The position numbers were made by a program, and so were the translations under genes. Shown here one piece after another: positions 1 to 10,982 of a stretch of 64,000 nucleotides of DNA. The DNA lies in contig JAVDOI010000010.1 of NCBI GenBank assembly GCA_032191485.1, positions 5,465,808 to 5,529,807 of the forward strand, read 5' to 3'. Position 1 is the first letter of the stretch. Every line of letters begins with the position of its first letter. The notes under the pieces were generated by a model. The model searched no databases and was not told the origin of the DNA. It saw only the letters and a program-made list of their open reading frames with translations. The stretch is from Leptoclinus maculatus. Lineage: Eukaryota; Chordata; Actinopteri; Perciformes; Stichaeidae.

Positions 1-288
1 AATATAGTTAAATTAGTAAAGTAATTTAAATGTAAAGTTTGACAGCAGAATAGCTCTGCTTCAAGGAAATAGAAACCTGCTCCTCCGTGTTTCTTTACTG
101 GTTCCCTATATTTTGTACAGTATGTTGTAGTATTACGTATATCTGTGCGAGAGAAGTCAGTGTGGTTCTGCTGAGGACGCTTTGGACAGGAGTCGGATAG
201 TCTCTCTCTTAGTATCTCCAGTGTAAACTAAATACTTATGTACTGCGCCTGAATGGTCTCGTTCAACTGCACGATGTCACTGAAACGT

Positions 289-527
289 ACAGAAAACGAA
301 AATAAAGAGACATAAAATGACAATAAAAGATATTAAAAAACAAGTAGACAAAAACAACTGCATAGACTCAAACGATAAAAACAGAAATCAAAACGACTAC
401 AAAGATGAAAAACGACTACAAGACTTAAAATAATACAAAAATAATGAAACTATGATTACAGAGAGACGCAAAACAAATACAAAAAGATGCAAAACCATAA
501 CAAAGAGACACAAAACGACTAAAGGAG
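289..527 (+). repeat. Degenerate A-rich minisatellite
   Basis: About 240 bases built from diverged copies of a unit close to ACAAAGAGACACAAAACGAC. Recurrent words are 'aaacgactacaaaga' (about 391-420), 'gagagacgcaaaac' (460-475) and 'caaagagacacaaaacgact' (500-519). Similar units occur widely in fish genomes (recalled, not searched). An open frame runs through 452-820, but its start is Lys/Thr-rich because of this repeat, so I do not treat it as a gene. Confidence 0.6.
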
Positions 528-1954
528 ACTGTGTGAACGCACGATTATTGTCTCATATTCTGCCCAAGGCTGTTGGCACCAAATTAAATAAAAACTGTAA
601 TATTTCTACAGTTAGACCCAAGTATAAAAAGGTAACCAGAAAACGAGAACCAGCAAGAATTCCTGCCTGTATTGGACAGCTGTCACTACCTACAAATCTG
701 TTACAGATTACAACCAGAGTACATAGATGGATGAATAGAATAAGAGGAGAGGAGGAGAATAAATGGTGTTTGAGTTTGAAAGAAAGTGAAGAAAAACGTG
801 GAGGAGGTTGGAGGAACTGAGATAATATTGACCACATAATACCTTACAGATGTGGAAATTACTGTTGGCAGACATGACACGCTGAACTGCGAGTGGCTGA
901 CTGGAGAGGGACCCTGACCAAACACAAACTCGCTCTCATCCAAATCGTCAGAGAAAAGAGGATGAAAAATCTAAATTTAGACCAAATGTATCAAGACCAC
1001 ATCTGTTAGTCTGTAAATTACACAAACAGATACACGCAACAACACAATATCTTTCCAGGGCTCAGTGACATATGGGGTGATAGTGTATGGAAGCCTTATT
1101 TATTTAAGTGTAAACATACTGCTAATGTCTTCCTCCTCCAAAATGTACAGGCCTACTTCTTGCCTCTCTGTGAAATCCCATTATGAACTCTACATGTGAC
1201 AGCTGATTGCAGCGTGTTGCATGATTTCCGGTGCCTGTCGCCCGAGCGTGTACATGTGTATATGCGGAGAAGAGACATGAGTGTTCTTTTATACGCACCA
1301 CGTTATTACGTGTGTTTCCTATCCTGTATAATCAAAAACACAGCTCTTCAAGTGCCGTCAATCAAGCTTTGATGTTACGGGGAAGAGCCTAGAAACCGCA
1401 GCAAACCCCCTCAACGAGCTGAGAGAAGTTGTTTCATGGTCGGTGGATCCATATGAAATGTTCGCCAAAGCAAATGGATGGAGAAGATCAGGAGCCTGCA
1501 ACATAATTATATATATTATATAACCCCATGGAAATATAATCCGCGGTTTATGTCAACACACTTTTCTGTAACGTCAAAGCTTCAAAACAAAATGTCTCTA
1601 TTCAGAGTGTCGCTCTGCATACTCATGCCCCCTTCATCATGCTATTCTTTCTCTTCATCATCTGCTGTTTTCCTCTTGCATTGTTTCTCATCTGAAGAGG
1701 ATACGAGGTTGCATTCAACACCTTTAACAGAAACACAATTGTTGTAAACACAATAACAGATCCATTATACATGGTTTTGTTGAGTAGAATATTTGTGACA
1801 TTGTTACGAGTAAAACAAGCCTTTCAGTAGGAAGGAATAATACTCTGAAGTTGCCTGGTGAATGCTAAATTGAATATATTCAATTAGTATTATTGAGCCT
1901 CTTGTACACCGACACACACGCACACATCGCTGGAAACGTACCATAAAAGGCGTC
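528..1954. other. No gene recognised
   Basis: Mixed sequence with stops in all frames and only short chance open frames (for example 553-837 on the minus strand and 1478-1747 on the plus strand) that resemble no protein I know. No long tandem array or recognisable repeat is visible. Confidence 0.6.
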
Positions 1955-2048
1955 AGAAGAAACTGGGGTTAAGTGTCTTGCTGAAGGACACTTCAACATG
2001 TAGACAGGAGAAGTTGGGAGTCAAACGGCCAACCCTGGATTGATTGAT
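1955..2048 (-). repeat. SINE-like fragment (tRNA-derived SINE type)
   Basis: On the minus strand this contains a word close to 'gtccttcagcaagacactta' followed by 'acccc', and upstream of it 'gactcccaacttctcc'. The first resembles the 'ccttgagcaagacacttaac' core that I recall from fish SINE-like repeats; the second could be a decayed promoter-box region. No complete head or tail is visible, so it is a truncated copy. Family assignment is from memory. Confidence 0.5.
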
Positions 2049-2591
2049 TGGCAAATTGAAACTTTTTCTAAACAATAAAGCAAAGCCAAAAACTGAAATG
2101 GTGTTGCAGATGTTAAGGGATTGCCCATATAACATAAAACAAGAGGATTGTTGATTTTGTTAATTTTTGTGAAACTGCTATTTCCATAGAATTAACTTCA
2201 GAGATTATCTTTCTGAAATTCAGAAATGTGTGTTCTGTAGATTGCAAATGTTAATTAAATAAGATCATACCCAGACAACTTTCTTCCCTAAAAAGAATCA
2301 ATTACAGCTGTGAGGCCTCCAAGAACACTTGGTAGACCACTATGTTAAGATATTCCAAATATATGGGGTGGTCTCTTAATTTGTTCCAGTTGTGAATGGA
2401 AAGAACATTTTAGTGGTGGGTGGGAATGACTTTAAACTCACTAGAACATCTTCAGACGTGGCAAACAATGTGCCACTGTAACTTAATGAGCATGGATCGC
2501 TCCTAACAAAAAACAGGCATATAAGGTCATCTTCTGGTGTTCTTTAACTATTTTAAGACCACTTTTTCTATACTACGCCCTCCTGCATCTA
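2049..2591. other. No gene recognised
   Basis: AT-rich sequence with no usable open frame and no array. Nothing supportable seen. Confidence 0.6.
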
Positions 2592-2622
2592 CTCCTCCTC
2601 CTCCTCCTCCTCCTCCTCCTCC
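2592..2622 (+). repeat. (CTC)10 trinucleotide microsatellite
   Basis: Uninterrupted CTC repeat of 31 bases. On the minus strand it encodes the Arg run at the end of a chance open frame (2573-2893). Confidence 0.95.
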
Positions 2623-3054
2623 AGCAGGATGAGTGGTGCTGTTGGTTGTGTATATGTGCGTGGGCGTGTTTGCGAAATAACAGGGTATAAGTAAGGAAGG
2701 TTACCATTGTGCAAAGAAATAGAGCATCGAGGTAATATATCAATAGACTTGTGAAGTAAAACCCACTCATATACAACTCTGACTTTCCTCTGAAAAGAAA
2801 GATGAGAGGACAGAATGAGGGTTCGACCAGCATGTGTGACTTTTGGTGGTCAAGTGTCAGTAACCTAACCAAGACTCTGCTTTTCATATGCATTTCTATT
2901 CATTGAGAATTGCTGTTGTGTTTTCAGTTTTGCCGTTGAACTTTGTCCTTTGTCCACCGTATGGTTCAGTAAGAGGAAAACACTATTTGAATGTGACAAC
3001 CATGCATTATTGAGTCTTGTCCTGTGCGTTTTGAAAGTTTTTCATACCTTAGGG
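2623..3054. other. No gene recognised
   Basis: Single-copy-looking sequence. The minus-strand open frame across 2573-2893 has no recognisable domain and its C-terminal end is the trinucleotide array. Confidence 0.55.
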
Positions 3055-3290
3055 CAGTGGTCACTAATAGGCGGGTCCAGACCCAGATGACCTATAACCG
3101 ATAGATAATTGCGAATTATTACATTTTGACAAAGCGCTTCTATTTTGAACCGGCACAGCTTTTCTAGCCTTTACGGCACTCGTTCAGCGGTCCAGGAAAC
3201 ACACCGATCAATTACATGCATTGTAAATTATATCACCTGATGCTACTCGGCCAATCAAATACAGTATGTGTACTCCAGTGACATGTATAG
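3055..3290 (+). mobile_element. Probable hAT-like interspersed element, 5' part
   Basis: Begins with 'cagtggtcactaataggcgg', similar to the CAGTGGT-type starts of hAT-family elements. It continues with 'cattttgacaaagcgcttc' and 'gaaccggcacagct', which I recall as a frequent fish interspersed sequence. No transposase frame is visible. The 3' end is not seen; the sequence runs straight into a different repeat at about 3291, which suggests truncation or a nested insertion. Confidence 0.4.
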
Positions 3291-3740
3291 AAGTTGATTG
3301 TATAGAAGTCTATGAAAAAATGACCCTACTTCTCACTTGATTTATTCCTTCAGTAAACATTGCAACGTGAGTTTATGGTCTCAATCACTAGTCTCAAGTC
3401 TTCTTCAATACAGCATAATGTTCAATTTGTAAATGATGGTCCATTTAGAGTCAAATAGACCATAAAGCGTAGTATGCTTTAGGGCGGGCTTACTGTGATC
3501 GACAGGTCGCGGCCACTACCAGAGCCATATACGTTGTCTCTATGTCACTCCTCCGCATTCCAAATATGGTAACTTCCATTCATCGGTTGCAAAAAACAAC
3601 ATGGCGCCGGCCGTATTCCAAGACGGCGACGGCGAAATTGCCAAACTCAAGGCTTTATAACGGCAGTCCACAAACCAACCACAAACACATGATGACTACG
3701 TCCACTTCTTATATAAAGTCTATGATAAAAACACAATCAC
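3291..3740 (+). repeat. Interspersed fish repeat
   Basis: Contains 'acttctcacttgatttattc', 'agtttatggtctcaatcact', 'gtcaaatagaccataaagcg' and 'cttatataaagtctatgata', all words I recall from a common teleost repeat. Not coding: a short frame at 3542-3751 lies inside it. Family name not known to me. Confidence 0.5.
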
Positions 3741-3800
3741 ATGGTCTCTAATATGTCATGGAAAACTAACAGCAAATGTGGAGGCACACACACCATATGG

Positions 3801-3822
3801 ACACACACACACACACACACAC
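3801..3822 (+). repeat. (AC)11 microsatellite
   Basis: Perfect AC repeat of 22 bases. Confidence 0.95.
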
Positions 3823-4712
3823 TATCCAGAGCCACATGCAGCAAGCACACATAGTTGATGTTTGACCACACAAGATGGACTACTAAAAGAGTGCTGAGTC
3901 CAACTCTACTTGTGGTCTATTCACAAACATTTTTAAAAAGCATTTCTCTCCGTCTATTTCTTTGTCATACTCTGTTGGATATTAAATGAATGCTTATTGT
4001 TTATGCCATTACAACAGAGCATTTGCTTGTGCATGTGTGGTTGTATGCACACACACATAAAGCACCAACACAGAGCTATGCGCAGGCAGTCGGGGCTCTA
4101 AATCAGCCACATGCTTACTAACAGAGGTTTGACCCAAATAACAGTGTAATTTATGACGGCTTTTAGGCTCCCAGGCAGCCGTGGAAATAGAACAGAGAAT
4201 AATGTGAGTCTGACCGTAGCTACATCACTTCAATTTATGTCCCAGTCTTTTACTAGGACACACGTTCTTAATGATACAGAGACAGTAAACACAATGTTAA
4301 TGGTCGCTGGTTTTACAAAGAGTGCTCAGCGGCAAATGCACAGCCGTGTGTGCACAGTTATGGACGTGCTCATGAGCAAGAATACCAAACAGGTGCAGGT
4401 TACTGACAGACACTTTTACAAAAGAGAGACGCAATCAACAGCAGAGGCAGTACAGTAAACAAGAGGGATAAATAATAGCGCCATTGATAAACATGTGAGA
4501 GACGGATGGATGTAGAAGGAGGGACGGACTGAAGCTGAGATGTCATTAGTACCCCAAAGTAAGGCCCCCGGCCCCAGGCAGGGCTAGAGGTTGAAATGGA
4601 CCGTTAGCAGCTGCTGGAGGAGATGACATCTCAGGCAGACCCAGAGGACGAGTTAAGACATCCCAAGCACTTATATAGCTCTGTGTGTACTGTAGGCGTG
4701 TGTGCACGTCCA

Positions 4713-4715
<3 letters not shown>
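3823..4715. other. No gene recognised
   Basis: Contains a 101-codon plus-strand open frame (4153-4458) with no recognisable domain, no conserved motif and no visible splice or promoter context. I do not call it a gene. Confidence 0.55.

Positions 4716-4746
<31 letters not shown>
4716..4746 (+). repeat. (TG)15 microsatellite
   Basis: Perfect TG array of about 31 bases. Confidence 0.95.
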
Positions 4747-4747
<1 letters not shown>

Positions 4748-5540
4748 TGTATGCATATCATCCTGTGTGCTACCCTCCCGTGCTGTAGTGCTGTAGTCAT
4801 TTGCCTCAGTGTTTGAAGTAGAGATGCAGCTCTGAGGATCAAGCTCCTGTCAGGGCTCCACAGATCAGAGCACAGAGCGACAGCATGCCATGAGAGAGGA
4901 GGAGAGGGCAAAGACAGACAAATGAGATGACATGAGACCTTTCCACACGCAAGCTTTCTTGGAGCTCGTCTTTCTCAGACTATGTCCACAAAAAAACACA
5001 GTTTACGTGCGATTCAAACCACCGCGTGCACCACAGCCCACATCTGATGAGACACAGTCCTGTTACTTAGCCAAAGTCTCAGTCGGTTCAACCTCCTGCT
5101 GTCCGTGATAACATATACAATGTCAGGACAGACAACTGATTAAGCATCAAAAGGGATTTGGTTAATGTTTGGTTGATGTCTCAGTGCAGCAGCACGTGGA
5201 TTACAATAATGGTTAATAGGTGATATTTGTGAGTCTCACTTAAATGCACAGCTTGTTTTTTTCAGATGTATCTAGTCCAGTCCGGAGAAGGAAGAGAGAA
5301 AGAATTCTGTACTCTGGACGAACACTCAAGAGGGAGGAACCAATGCAAGAGTCTTATCATTCGCCTTTCTCAGAAAACGAAAGAGGCCTTTGATGGAGAG
5401 CCGTGAGAATCAGGGAAAGGAGCAGTATGTCAGTAATGACATTAAACTGTTCTTTTTTTCATCTGATACACAGATTTATTTAATGCCGTTTGTACTCGTG
5501 ACAGACCGAGAGAAGAGGAAGAAAGAAGCACGAGGGAGTG
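4747..5540. other. No gene recognised
   Basis: No array, repeat copy or credible open frame. The minus-strand frame 4546-4911 contains the translated TG array and is spurious. Confidence 0.55.
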
Positions 5541-5566
5541 AAGAGAGAGAGAGAGATAAGAGAGAA

Positions 5567-5608
<42 letters not shown>
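5541..5608 (+). repeat. (GA)n polypurine microsatellite
   Basis: Short GA run at 5541-5556, then a longer perfect AG array at 5571-5607. Opposite-strand translations give Ser-Leu and Arg-Glu runs, which explains the overlapping open frames here. Confidence 0.93.
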
Positions 5609-5612
<4 letters not shown>

Positions 5613-5786
5613 AGCCAATTTGTGCATACACATGTTTTTCTCAGACTTATCATCACACAAATTAGGTCCTACTTTCTGCTGATAAGGTCAGCTGTCAGTC
5701 TAGACTTATTTAAGGAAGTGTGTATACTCAAACAGACACTGGCATACGCACAAAGTTATTTTTAAGCAGATTTGCATCATTAGGAC

Positions 5787-5789
<3 letters not shown>

Positions 5790-5828
<39 letters not shown>
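5790..5828 (+). repeat. (AC)n microsatellite
   Basis: AC array with a single CG interruption near 5821. Confidence 0.95.
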
Positions 5829-5899
5829 ATTGTGTGCATCTCACACATTTCACTAATCGTGATGACAGCATACTCCCACTCTCTGGAAAGCCCTGCATT

Positions 5900-5914
5900 A
5901 AAAAAAAAAAAAAA
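5900..5914 (+). repeat. Poly(A) run
   Basis: Fifteen consecutive A. No retroposed gene or SINE body was recognised upstream, so I read it as a simple homopolymer. Confidence 0.9.
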
Positions 5915-6370
5915 CATCTTCTTTCTTGCTCTTTTTTGGGGGGATTTAAATTCATAGTAATGTATTCTAAAACCCCCCCCTCTTATAATCTTCAAGTCAT
6001 AAGATCATGAGTCATGAACTGTAAATTCAATTGCATGTTGCAATCCGTCCCTACGGAGTCCCCCCGTCTGAATCGTGCAGTGCTACAAAGCCACTAATAG
6101 TCGGGTATCTTCTGTGGAGAAATGTCCCCGTCTGCAGGTGCCAGGCCTCCGTCGTCGTAACATATTCATTCCAACGACGGCAGAGTGTGCATAAAAGGTA
6201 TTGCCAAAAGCTGAGTGTTTGTTAAATGAAGATGAATGGGATAGTTTGGATTGAAGGTGATATTTTATTTAGGATCAGACGTTCTCTGTTTGGTAATGCA
6301 ACAGCCACTCTCGCAACAACATGACAGCCCCGGGAAATGGATATTGATTAGAAAAGGTTGATGCTATTTC
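5915..6370. other. No gene recognised
   Basis: No usable open frame. 'gggatagtttggattgaagg' at about 6239-6258 resembles the start of a common fish repeat, but the similarity stops quickly. Confidence 0.5.
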
Positions 6371-6517
6371 TCCCCCTCGTTTCTTTTTTTTTTTTTTCTT
6401 CTTACACTCCCTCCATCTCTCCCCCTCCTCTCTCTCTCTCCTGCTGTTTGGCTCTTTTTAATACTCTCCCTCCCTCCATAGGAGTCTCAGAATTTCCCTC
6501 TGTCTCTCTCTTTCTGT
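6371..6517 (+). repeat. Pyrimidine-rich tract
   Basis: About 150 bases of mostly C and T, including a T14 run at 6384-6397 and a CT array near 6430. A mirror-like polypyrimidine stretch of this kind can in principle form intramolecular triplex DNA; that is inference only. Confidence 0.75.
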
Positions 6518-6672
6518 TGCAAGACCGTTATGTGTGATGTGCTATAAAGCATGATCGATGGTTAGAGCTGATTTTAGGGCCCCGCAGCTGAAGCTGGGGT
6601 TGGAGGACACCTGATCAAATTGCATGTCATGTACGTGCTATTTTGTGTATACGTGCATGTTTGTTTTTGCGT

Positions 6673-6712
6673 TTGTGTGTATGTGTGTGTGTGTGTGTAT
6701 GTGTGTGTGTGT
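6673..6712 (+). repeat. Interrupted (TG)n microsatellite
   Basis: TG array broken by TA steps (tgtatg) at about 6680 and 6699. Confidence 0.93.
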
Positions 6713-7104
6713 ACGCTCCCGTAGAAGCAAAGAGAAAATAGAGAGGGAGAAAGATTTGTCTGTGCATATGAGAAAAGACACCAAAGCCTGAAAATGAAAT
6801 GGTTCTCAAACCAGTCAATTCATTAAACTAAAAGAAGCACATGAACATCAGCTGTGGCTCAACCTGTGGATCAACTACTCTGTGTGTATGTTCTCGCACA
6901 CAAAGGAAGGAATTATATAATTTCTGAGCCTATAAGACATATTTTATTTGTAGACAGCAAGAGGCAGTTTTGTAATTTATGTTAGAATCAATCCATAACT
7001 AACAGAAATTGAAAAAGAAAATATAGAAAATAATTGTTTGTGTGTGTGCTTTTGTGTCCCTGTGTATACTATTTTGTATGTGTACGTGGTTAACATGAGT
7101 AACA
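6713..7104. other. No gene recognised
   Basis: AT-rich sequence with short TG runs near 7038-7048; nothing else supportable. Confidence 0.55.
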
Positions 7105-7450
7105 TTAGCTATCAGTTGGAGTTTCTGGTCATGTGATGACTGTAACAATAAGACTCCTTTTAGCTCTGGTTTTGGTCTCTACCAACTCCTGAGAAAAATA
7201 TCTGTCTCTTTAGCTGCTAAATGCTCCACTATGTTCACCAGCTAGTCGCTAACTTCCTCTGTCTGACATTTGGTGCTGGTAGGTTGGGCATATAATGGTT
7301 TTCCCGCTGAAAATAGCTGATGCTGCAAACAACACTTATAAGAGCAGTGAGAATTAATCAAAACATTAAAGTAGCTAAAAAAATCAGTTAGAGCTGAGGG
7401 GGATCTGCAGAGTTGGCGAATAAATCTCAATGGATTCATCACTACATGGG
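7105..7450 (+). repeat. Interspersed repeat A, copy 1
   Basis: Shares 'aatatctgtctcttta', 'ctgctaaatgctccacta', 'tgttcaccagctag' and 'tttggtgct' in the same order with 8551-8631, so it is a dispersed repeat by within-window evidence. Further downstream, 'atcagttagagctgaggggg' and 'tggattcatcactac' also match a common teleost repeat I recall. Non-coding. Confidence 0.7.
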
Positions 7451-8547
7451 ACCCCTTTCACATATATGTAGTGATGTGATCCATTCATATACAATATCGA
7501 TTAGCTTGCCTTAGCTAAATACCAAGTGCTCCCCATAAAATCAAAGCTTTTTGACCCCACAAGGCGAGTCATACAAGTAGACACACACACAGACCTTAAA
7601 AAGACAAGAAAACTGTGAAAGAGGAAGCTTGGAGAGGATATATTGTGTTTGTGAACACGCCGTAGTAGGTGGTGCCATCATTAAAATTCCAAACACACAC
7701 AGACTAACCCCGGTGTACCGCCACACCACATATGCACACACATACATAGACACACACACACACACACGCTTGTCTAGTATTATCTCTTGTGCCCATACAC
7801 CCTCATTACCATTCAGCTCTGATCCCTGGTGATAACCTCTCCTGTGCAGACACAGCCACACGGTGACCAGGATTATGCGTTTTGACAAGTCCAATTAATA
7901 CAGACTTAACGACAGCAATCGATAACGCATTGACTAAGCGTGGCAGAGGAAATTCATAATTGCCTGAAGGTGAAAGGTTAAATGACTTATACAAAACCTT
8001 AATACACCATTAAACAGACCCAGGGCTCGCTCTTTTGTCCCTCTTTCTTTATGTTCACTGTTCAAAGGATAATTGACCCCGAACACACCACCTGCAATCA
8101 TTGCATTCTTTCTTTTTATTCTTTTATAGTTGAGGGCAACAGGCTCTAACATAGTAATCAATGACTAGTGACGGCATCATTTGGATGTTATTGTCAAACA
8201 TAAACACAACATCGACTACACGTATGACACAGACTACACAAAGAAACGCTATTGATTCGTTTTTTGTAAGCTCGTCAATGTATCGTTCTGAATGGGATCA
8301 ATAACTAAGTGCTTATTTTTTTGTCCACTTTTTTTTGGGTACTTATTCAATGCTGTGGTTTCTATGAATGGGCTCTGTGAAGGGCAGAATATAGATTTCT
8401 TGTTTGTCTACAATAAAGTGGTGGTGGCAGTTACATTATGTAAGGGACAAAGTGAAGACGGACATGCTGGTTGCCGGCAACAGGAACACAAATCAACAAT
8501 TATCTAATATTACCAAGGCATTGTTGTTTTTTTGACCACTTGGTGGC
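7451..8547. other. No gene recognised; small CA array at 7751-7767
   Basis: Contains one short (CA)n at 7751-7767 and several chance open frames. The AT-rich stretch at about 7880-8010 is free of simple repeats and is listed in the findings as a candidate conserved non-coding element. Confidence 0.5.
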
Positions 8548-8655
8548 AACAATATCTGTCTCTTTAACTGCTAAATGCTCCACTATGTTCACCAGCTAGC
8601 TGCTTACTTTGTCTGTCCACCATTTGGTGCTAGACAGCTAGTATACAGTGAGTTC
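8548..8655 (+). repeat. Interspersed repeat A, copy 2 (fragment)
   Basis: Aligns with 7198-7277 over about 80 bases with a few substitutions ('tctttaactgctaaatgctc' here against 'tctttagctgctaaatgctc'). Only the middle of the element is present. Confidence 0.7.
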
Positions 8656-8854
8656 ATTTAGAGACGCATGCCGCGTCTGGAAAAGGACATTGATGAGAGA
8701 GGTGAGAGTTGGAGGCTGTGAAACCAAAATAATGAGCTCAAAGATGCTTAAACACTCTTTACTACTAACGGCTCCTTTCAACTTGCACTTGTTGTCATTT
8801 TCCCTATTCTTTATATACAAATATTGACTGTAGCTTCATGGAAATAATGGTATG

Positions 8855-9076
8855 GATTATGGATCTATCGTTATACAGGTCATTACATATCTCGATAACG
8901 ATATCACGATATAGCATGTTCTATGAAATAAAGTATTTTCTCCTTTAATTAAGACTTTTAAGAGCAAAATTTGAACTATTGGATGCTTGTAATAACCAAT
9001 TGTGACAACATAAATGTATATCCCAATATCCCAATATATGATAAATTAACATATTTAATTATCGCCCAGCCCTAAA
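8855..9076 (+). repeat. Interspersed element ending in 'atcgcccagccct'
   Basis: Starts in a region of 'tcgataacgatatcacgata' and ends with 'attatcgcccagcccta'. This layout (tatcga-type words inside, cgcccagccct at the terminus) is typical of a class of short non-autonomous elements abundant in fish, as I recall them. An element at 60096-60412 has similar cgatat-rich ends. No coding capacity. Confidence 0.5.
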
Positions 9077-9584
9077 TAAAAGGTTTATAGAGATTAAAAG
9101 TCCTCAATGAGGGAAATTCTATATTATATATTTTCACCTGTATAATAAAATCATCAATCAACTAGTGGCTGGCACAAATAAAAGGATGTAGTTTGGTTAT
9201 CTTCCACTGTCGAATGTTTTGTTTGCCACCTCTCTGAGTTATAACTGTGTTGTCAACAGACTTCAACAGTTAGAGATTCAACCGCTCCAAACATACAAGT
9301 CTCCCAGCCCTACGAAGTACACAGAAAATAATCCACTTGCTTCTATATGAGCCTCTGAAAAAAAGAAATCCTCCTCTCGATGAAATCTTCAACAGCTGAT
9401 ATCTAAATCTTCTCTCTGCTGCAGCTCTCAGCGAGGTTTACCCCCGCAGCTCTCTTGTCTTCTGTACTCTGCTCGCTACCGAGATGAACAAGACGGAAGG
9501 CAAGAACAAGAGTACTTGCCCAGCAGCAAGGCTTTGATCACCTCACTGAGTCAAACACACTTAAAACTCCTTTTAGGAATCAGT
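9077..9584. other. No gene recognised
   Basis: No array and no open frame of note. Confidence 0.55.
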
Positions 9585-9600
9585 GGGGGGGGGGGGGGGG
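9585..9600 (+). repeat. Poly(G)16 run
   Basis: Sixteen consecutive G followed by TTGACC. Could form G-quadruplex structures or reflect uncertain homopolymer length in the assembly. Confidence 0.9.
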
Positions 9601-9884
9601 TTGACCCAGGTGTATCTCCTCCTCCTCACTGCTGACTCTCAGCAGCAAAAGACTGCTGCTATGTGAACTACGCTGGAAGGAAAATAACACCATTAAATAA
9701 TAATATATAGTGTTTATCTCATTCTTCTATCAAATCTAGTTGGGAATAAAACAGTGCCTTGTAATAGTTTTGCATGCATGAAATGGCTTGTCGAGATCAA
9801 CAAGCCTTTCTTTGCATATTCACCACTTTGACAGCTTTCTCCTGCAGCTTTGTGAACGTATCAAAACGTTCAACTCAACACAAA

Positions 9885-10103
9885 GAATATCCCTCTCTTC
9901 CCTCCCTCCTCCTCATGAAGACCAGAGAGCAGGATCTGTTTTCTACTGAGGTTTTTCGTGGGAGTTTTTTCCTCCTTGTCACTGCCGGTCTAACATCAGT
10001 AGTGCCACTTTCATATACTGTGGGTTATTAGAGCGTGGGCGTTTTTATAAAGCTCTTGGAGCGTGTAAGTGTAGTCAAGGGCGACACAAATAAACTTGAC
10101 ATT
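9885..10103 (+). mobile_element. LINE/SINE 3' tail-like fragment
   Basis: Contains 'gaggtttttcgtgggagttt' plus 'tttcctccttgtcactgc' (about 9948-9984), then 'tataaagctcttggagcgtg' and the terminal 'gcgacacaaataaacttgac' (10081-10100). This order matches my recollection of the 3' end shared by a common fish non-LTR retrotransposon or SINE group, whose copies end in 'ctatacaaataaac'. There is no reverse-transcriptase frame; it is a 5'-truncated dead copy. Confidence 0.55.
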
Positions 10104-10327
10104 CAGAGAAAACATCTTATAGTGAATGATTTACAAAGAACATAACAGACGTACTTATATTTCTCCTTAATGTACATTTAGGGTTGTTTACAGACAGAAA
10201 AGAGTTGAATGGTGTTTCAGTGTTGGTGCTCCTTATAACTCAATATTCCTTTTTCTTTCTTCCATCCCTTCCTCCTTGCCAAATTACTTCAGCTGATTTG
10301 TTTTTTAAAAAGCTAGGGTGTAGCATT

Positions 10328-10645
10328 TAAGGGAATCTATTGGCAGAAATGTAATATAATACCAATAAGTATGTTTTCATCACCTGAAAATAAATGTACA
10401 AATAAAATGATTTGGTTACTTTAGAATGATCTACATAGGGCACGGTTCCTCTTCACGGTTGCTCCTCAATGTGTCTACAGTAGCTCAGAACACAATACAA
10501 ACACTGCTTCTACAAAGGGCCATTTGCATTGTTGCGTCGGCCACCGACAAGGCAACACGCTGGGCACACGGGAGAGGTTTCAGTTGGTTGCAATCTGCAA
10601 CCCCACAGCTAGATGGAGCCAAATCTTACACACTGGCTCTTTAAA
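10328..10645 (+). repeat. Interspersed repeat C, copy 1
   Basis: Begins near 'aagggaatctattggcagaa' and ends 'cttacacactggctctttaa'. The stretch at 10570-10616 (with 'ttggttgcaatctgcaacc') matches the reverse complement of 36643-36689, so the repeat is shown directly by two copies in the window. The end motif is also one I recall as very common in percomorph fish. The 72-codon frame across it is a chance frame of the repeat. Confidence 0.75.
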
Positions 10646-10779
10646 TAATGCCCCAGTATTCATAGATTTCACGTGACGTCACGTCCCTAGGGGAACGCCC
10701 CCTTGGAGGGCAAAATGACGCTGCCCTACGCTGACCGCCAGATTACAAAGTGAGTGATTTCCGTTTTTTTTCCGCCACA

Positions 10780-10936
10780 ATGGGGGATAGTTGTTGTGCA
10801 ATCGGATGCACTAATAGATGAGGAGACAAACCTGCTCTGTTTTTCTACACAATCCCATCCGAGAAAGAATATCCTGAAAGGAAAACATTGTGGATTTACG
10901 CCGGTATACTTTCTAGACCAAACAAGTTGTTAATTC
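10780..10936 (+). pseudogene. THAP zinc-finger domain relic
   Basis: Reading from the ATG at 10780, the frame begins MGDSCCAIGCTNR, then an in-frame TGA at codon 14, then continues GDKPALFFYTIPSEKEYPE and onward to LWIYAG. This follows the start of the THAP DNA-binding domain: a Cys-x-x-x-Cys pair a few residues from the initiator Met, the N-R pair just after, an aromatic 'F-F-x-x-P' stretch, and a Trp in the position of the invariant THAP tryptophan. The distal Cys and His of the C2CH zinc site and the AVPGY-type end are not found before similarity stops near 10936. The TGA is what CpG decay of a CGA arginine codon would give. A typical THAP domain is about 80-90 residues, so roughly half survives. 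No host-gene exon context is visible; it is most likely a transposon fossil, although a pseudogenised THAP gene exon is possible. Confidence 0.6.
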
Positions 10937-10943
10937 AGCAAGA

Positions 10944-10982
10944 AATAATCAACAATGAAAATAATCATTCGTTGCAGCCCTA
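10944..10982 (-). repeat. Short fragment of a 'gggctgcaacgaatgatta' repeat
   Basis: Read on the minus strand this starts 'tagggctgcaacgaatgatt' and continues 'attttcattgttgatta', the terminus of a very common fish repeat as I recall it. Only about 40 bases are present. A more diverged piece of the same type may lie at 38822-38890. Confidence 0.45.

Noticed and set aside
1955..2048. Possible tRNA gene on the minus strand because of a B-box-like word
   Set aside because: No cloverleaf or A box could be placed; fits a SINE fragment better.
4153..4458. 101-codon plus-strand open frame
   Set aside because: No recognisable motif and no supporting context.
5538..5765. Arg-Glu-rich open frame that looks like a charged coiled coil
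   Set aside because: It is the GA microsatellite read in frame.
5900..5914. Poly(A) run as the tail of a processed pseudogene
   Set aside because: No gene-like or SINE-like body lies upstream; the preceding sequence is a CA array and ordinary DNA.
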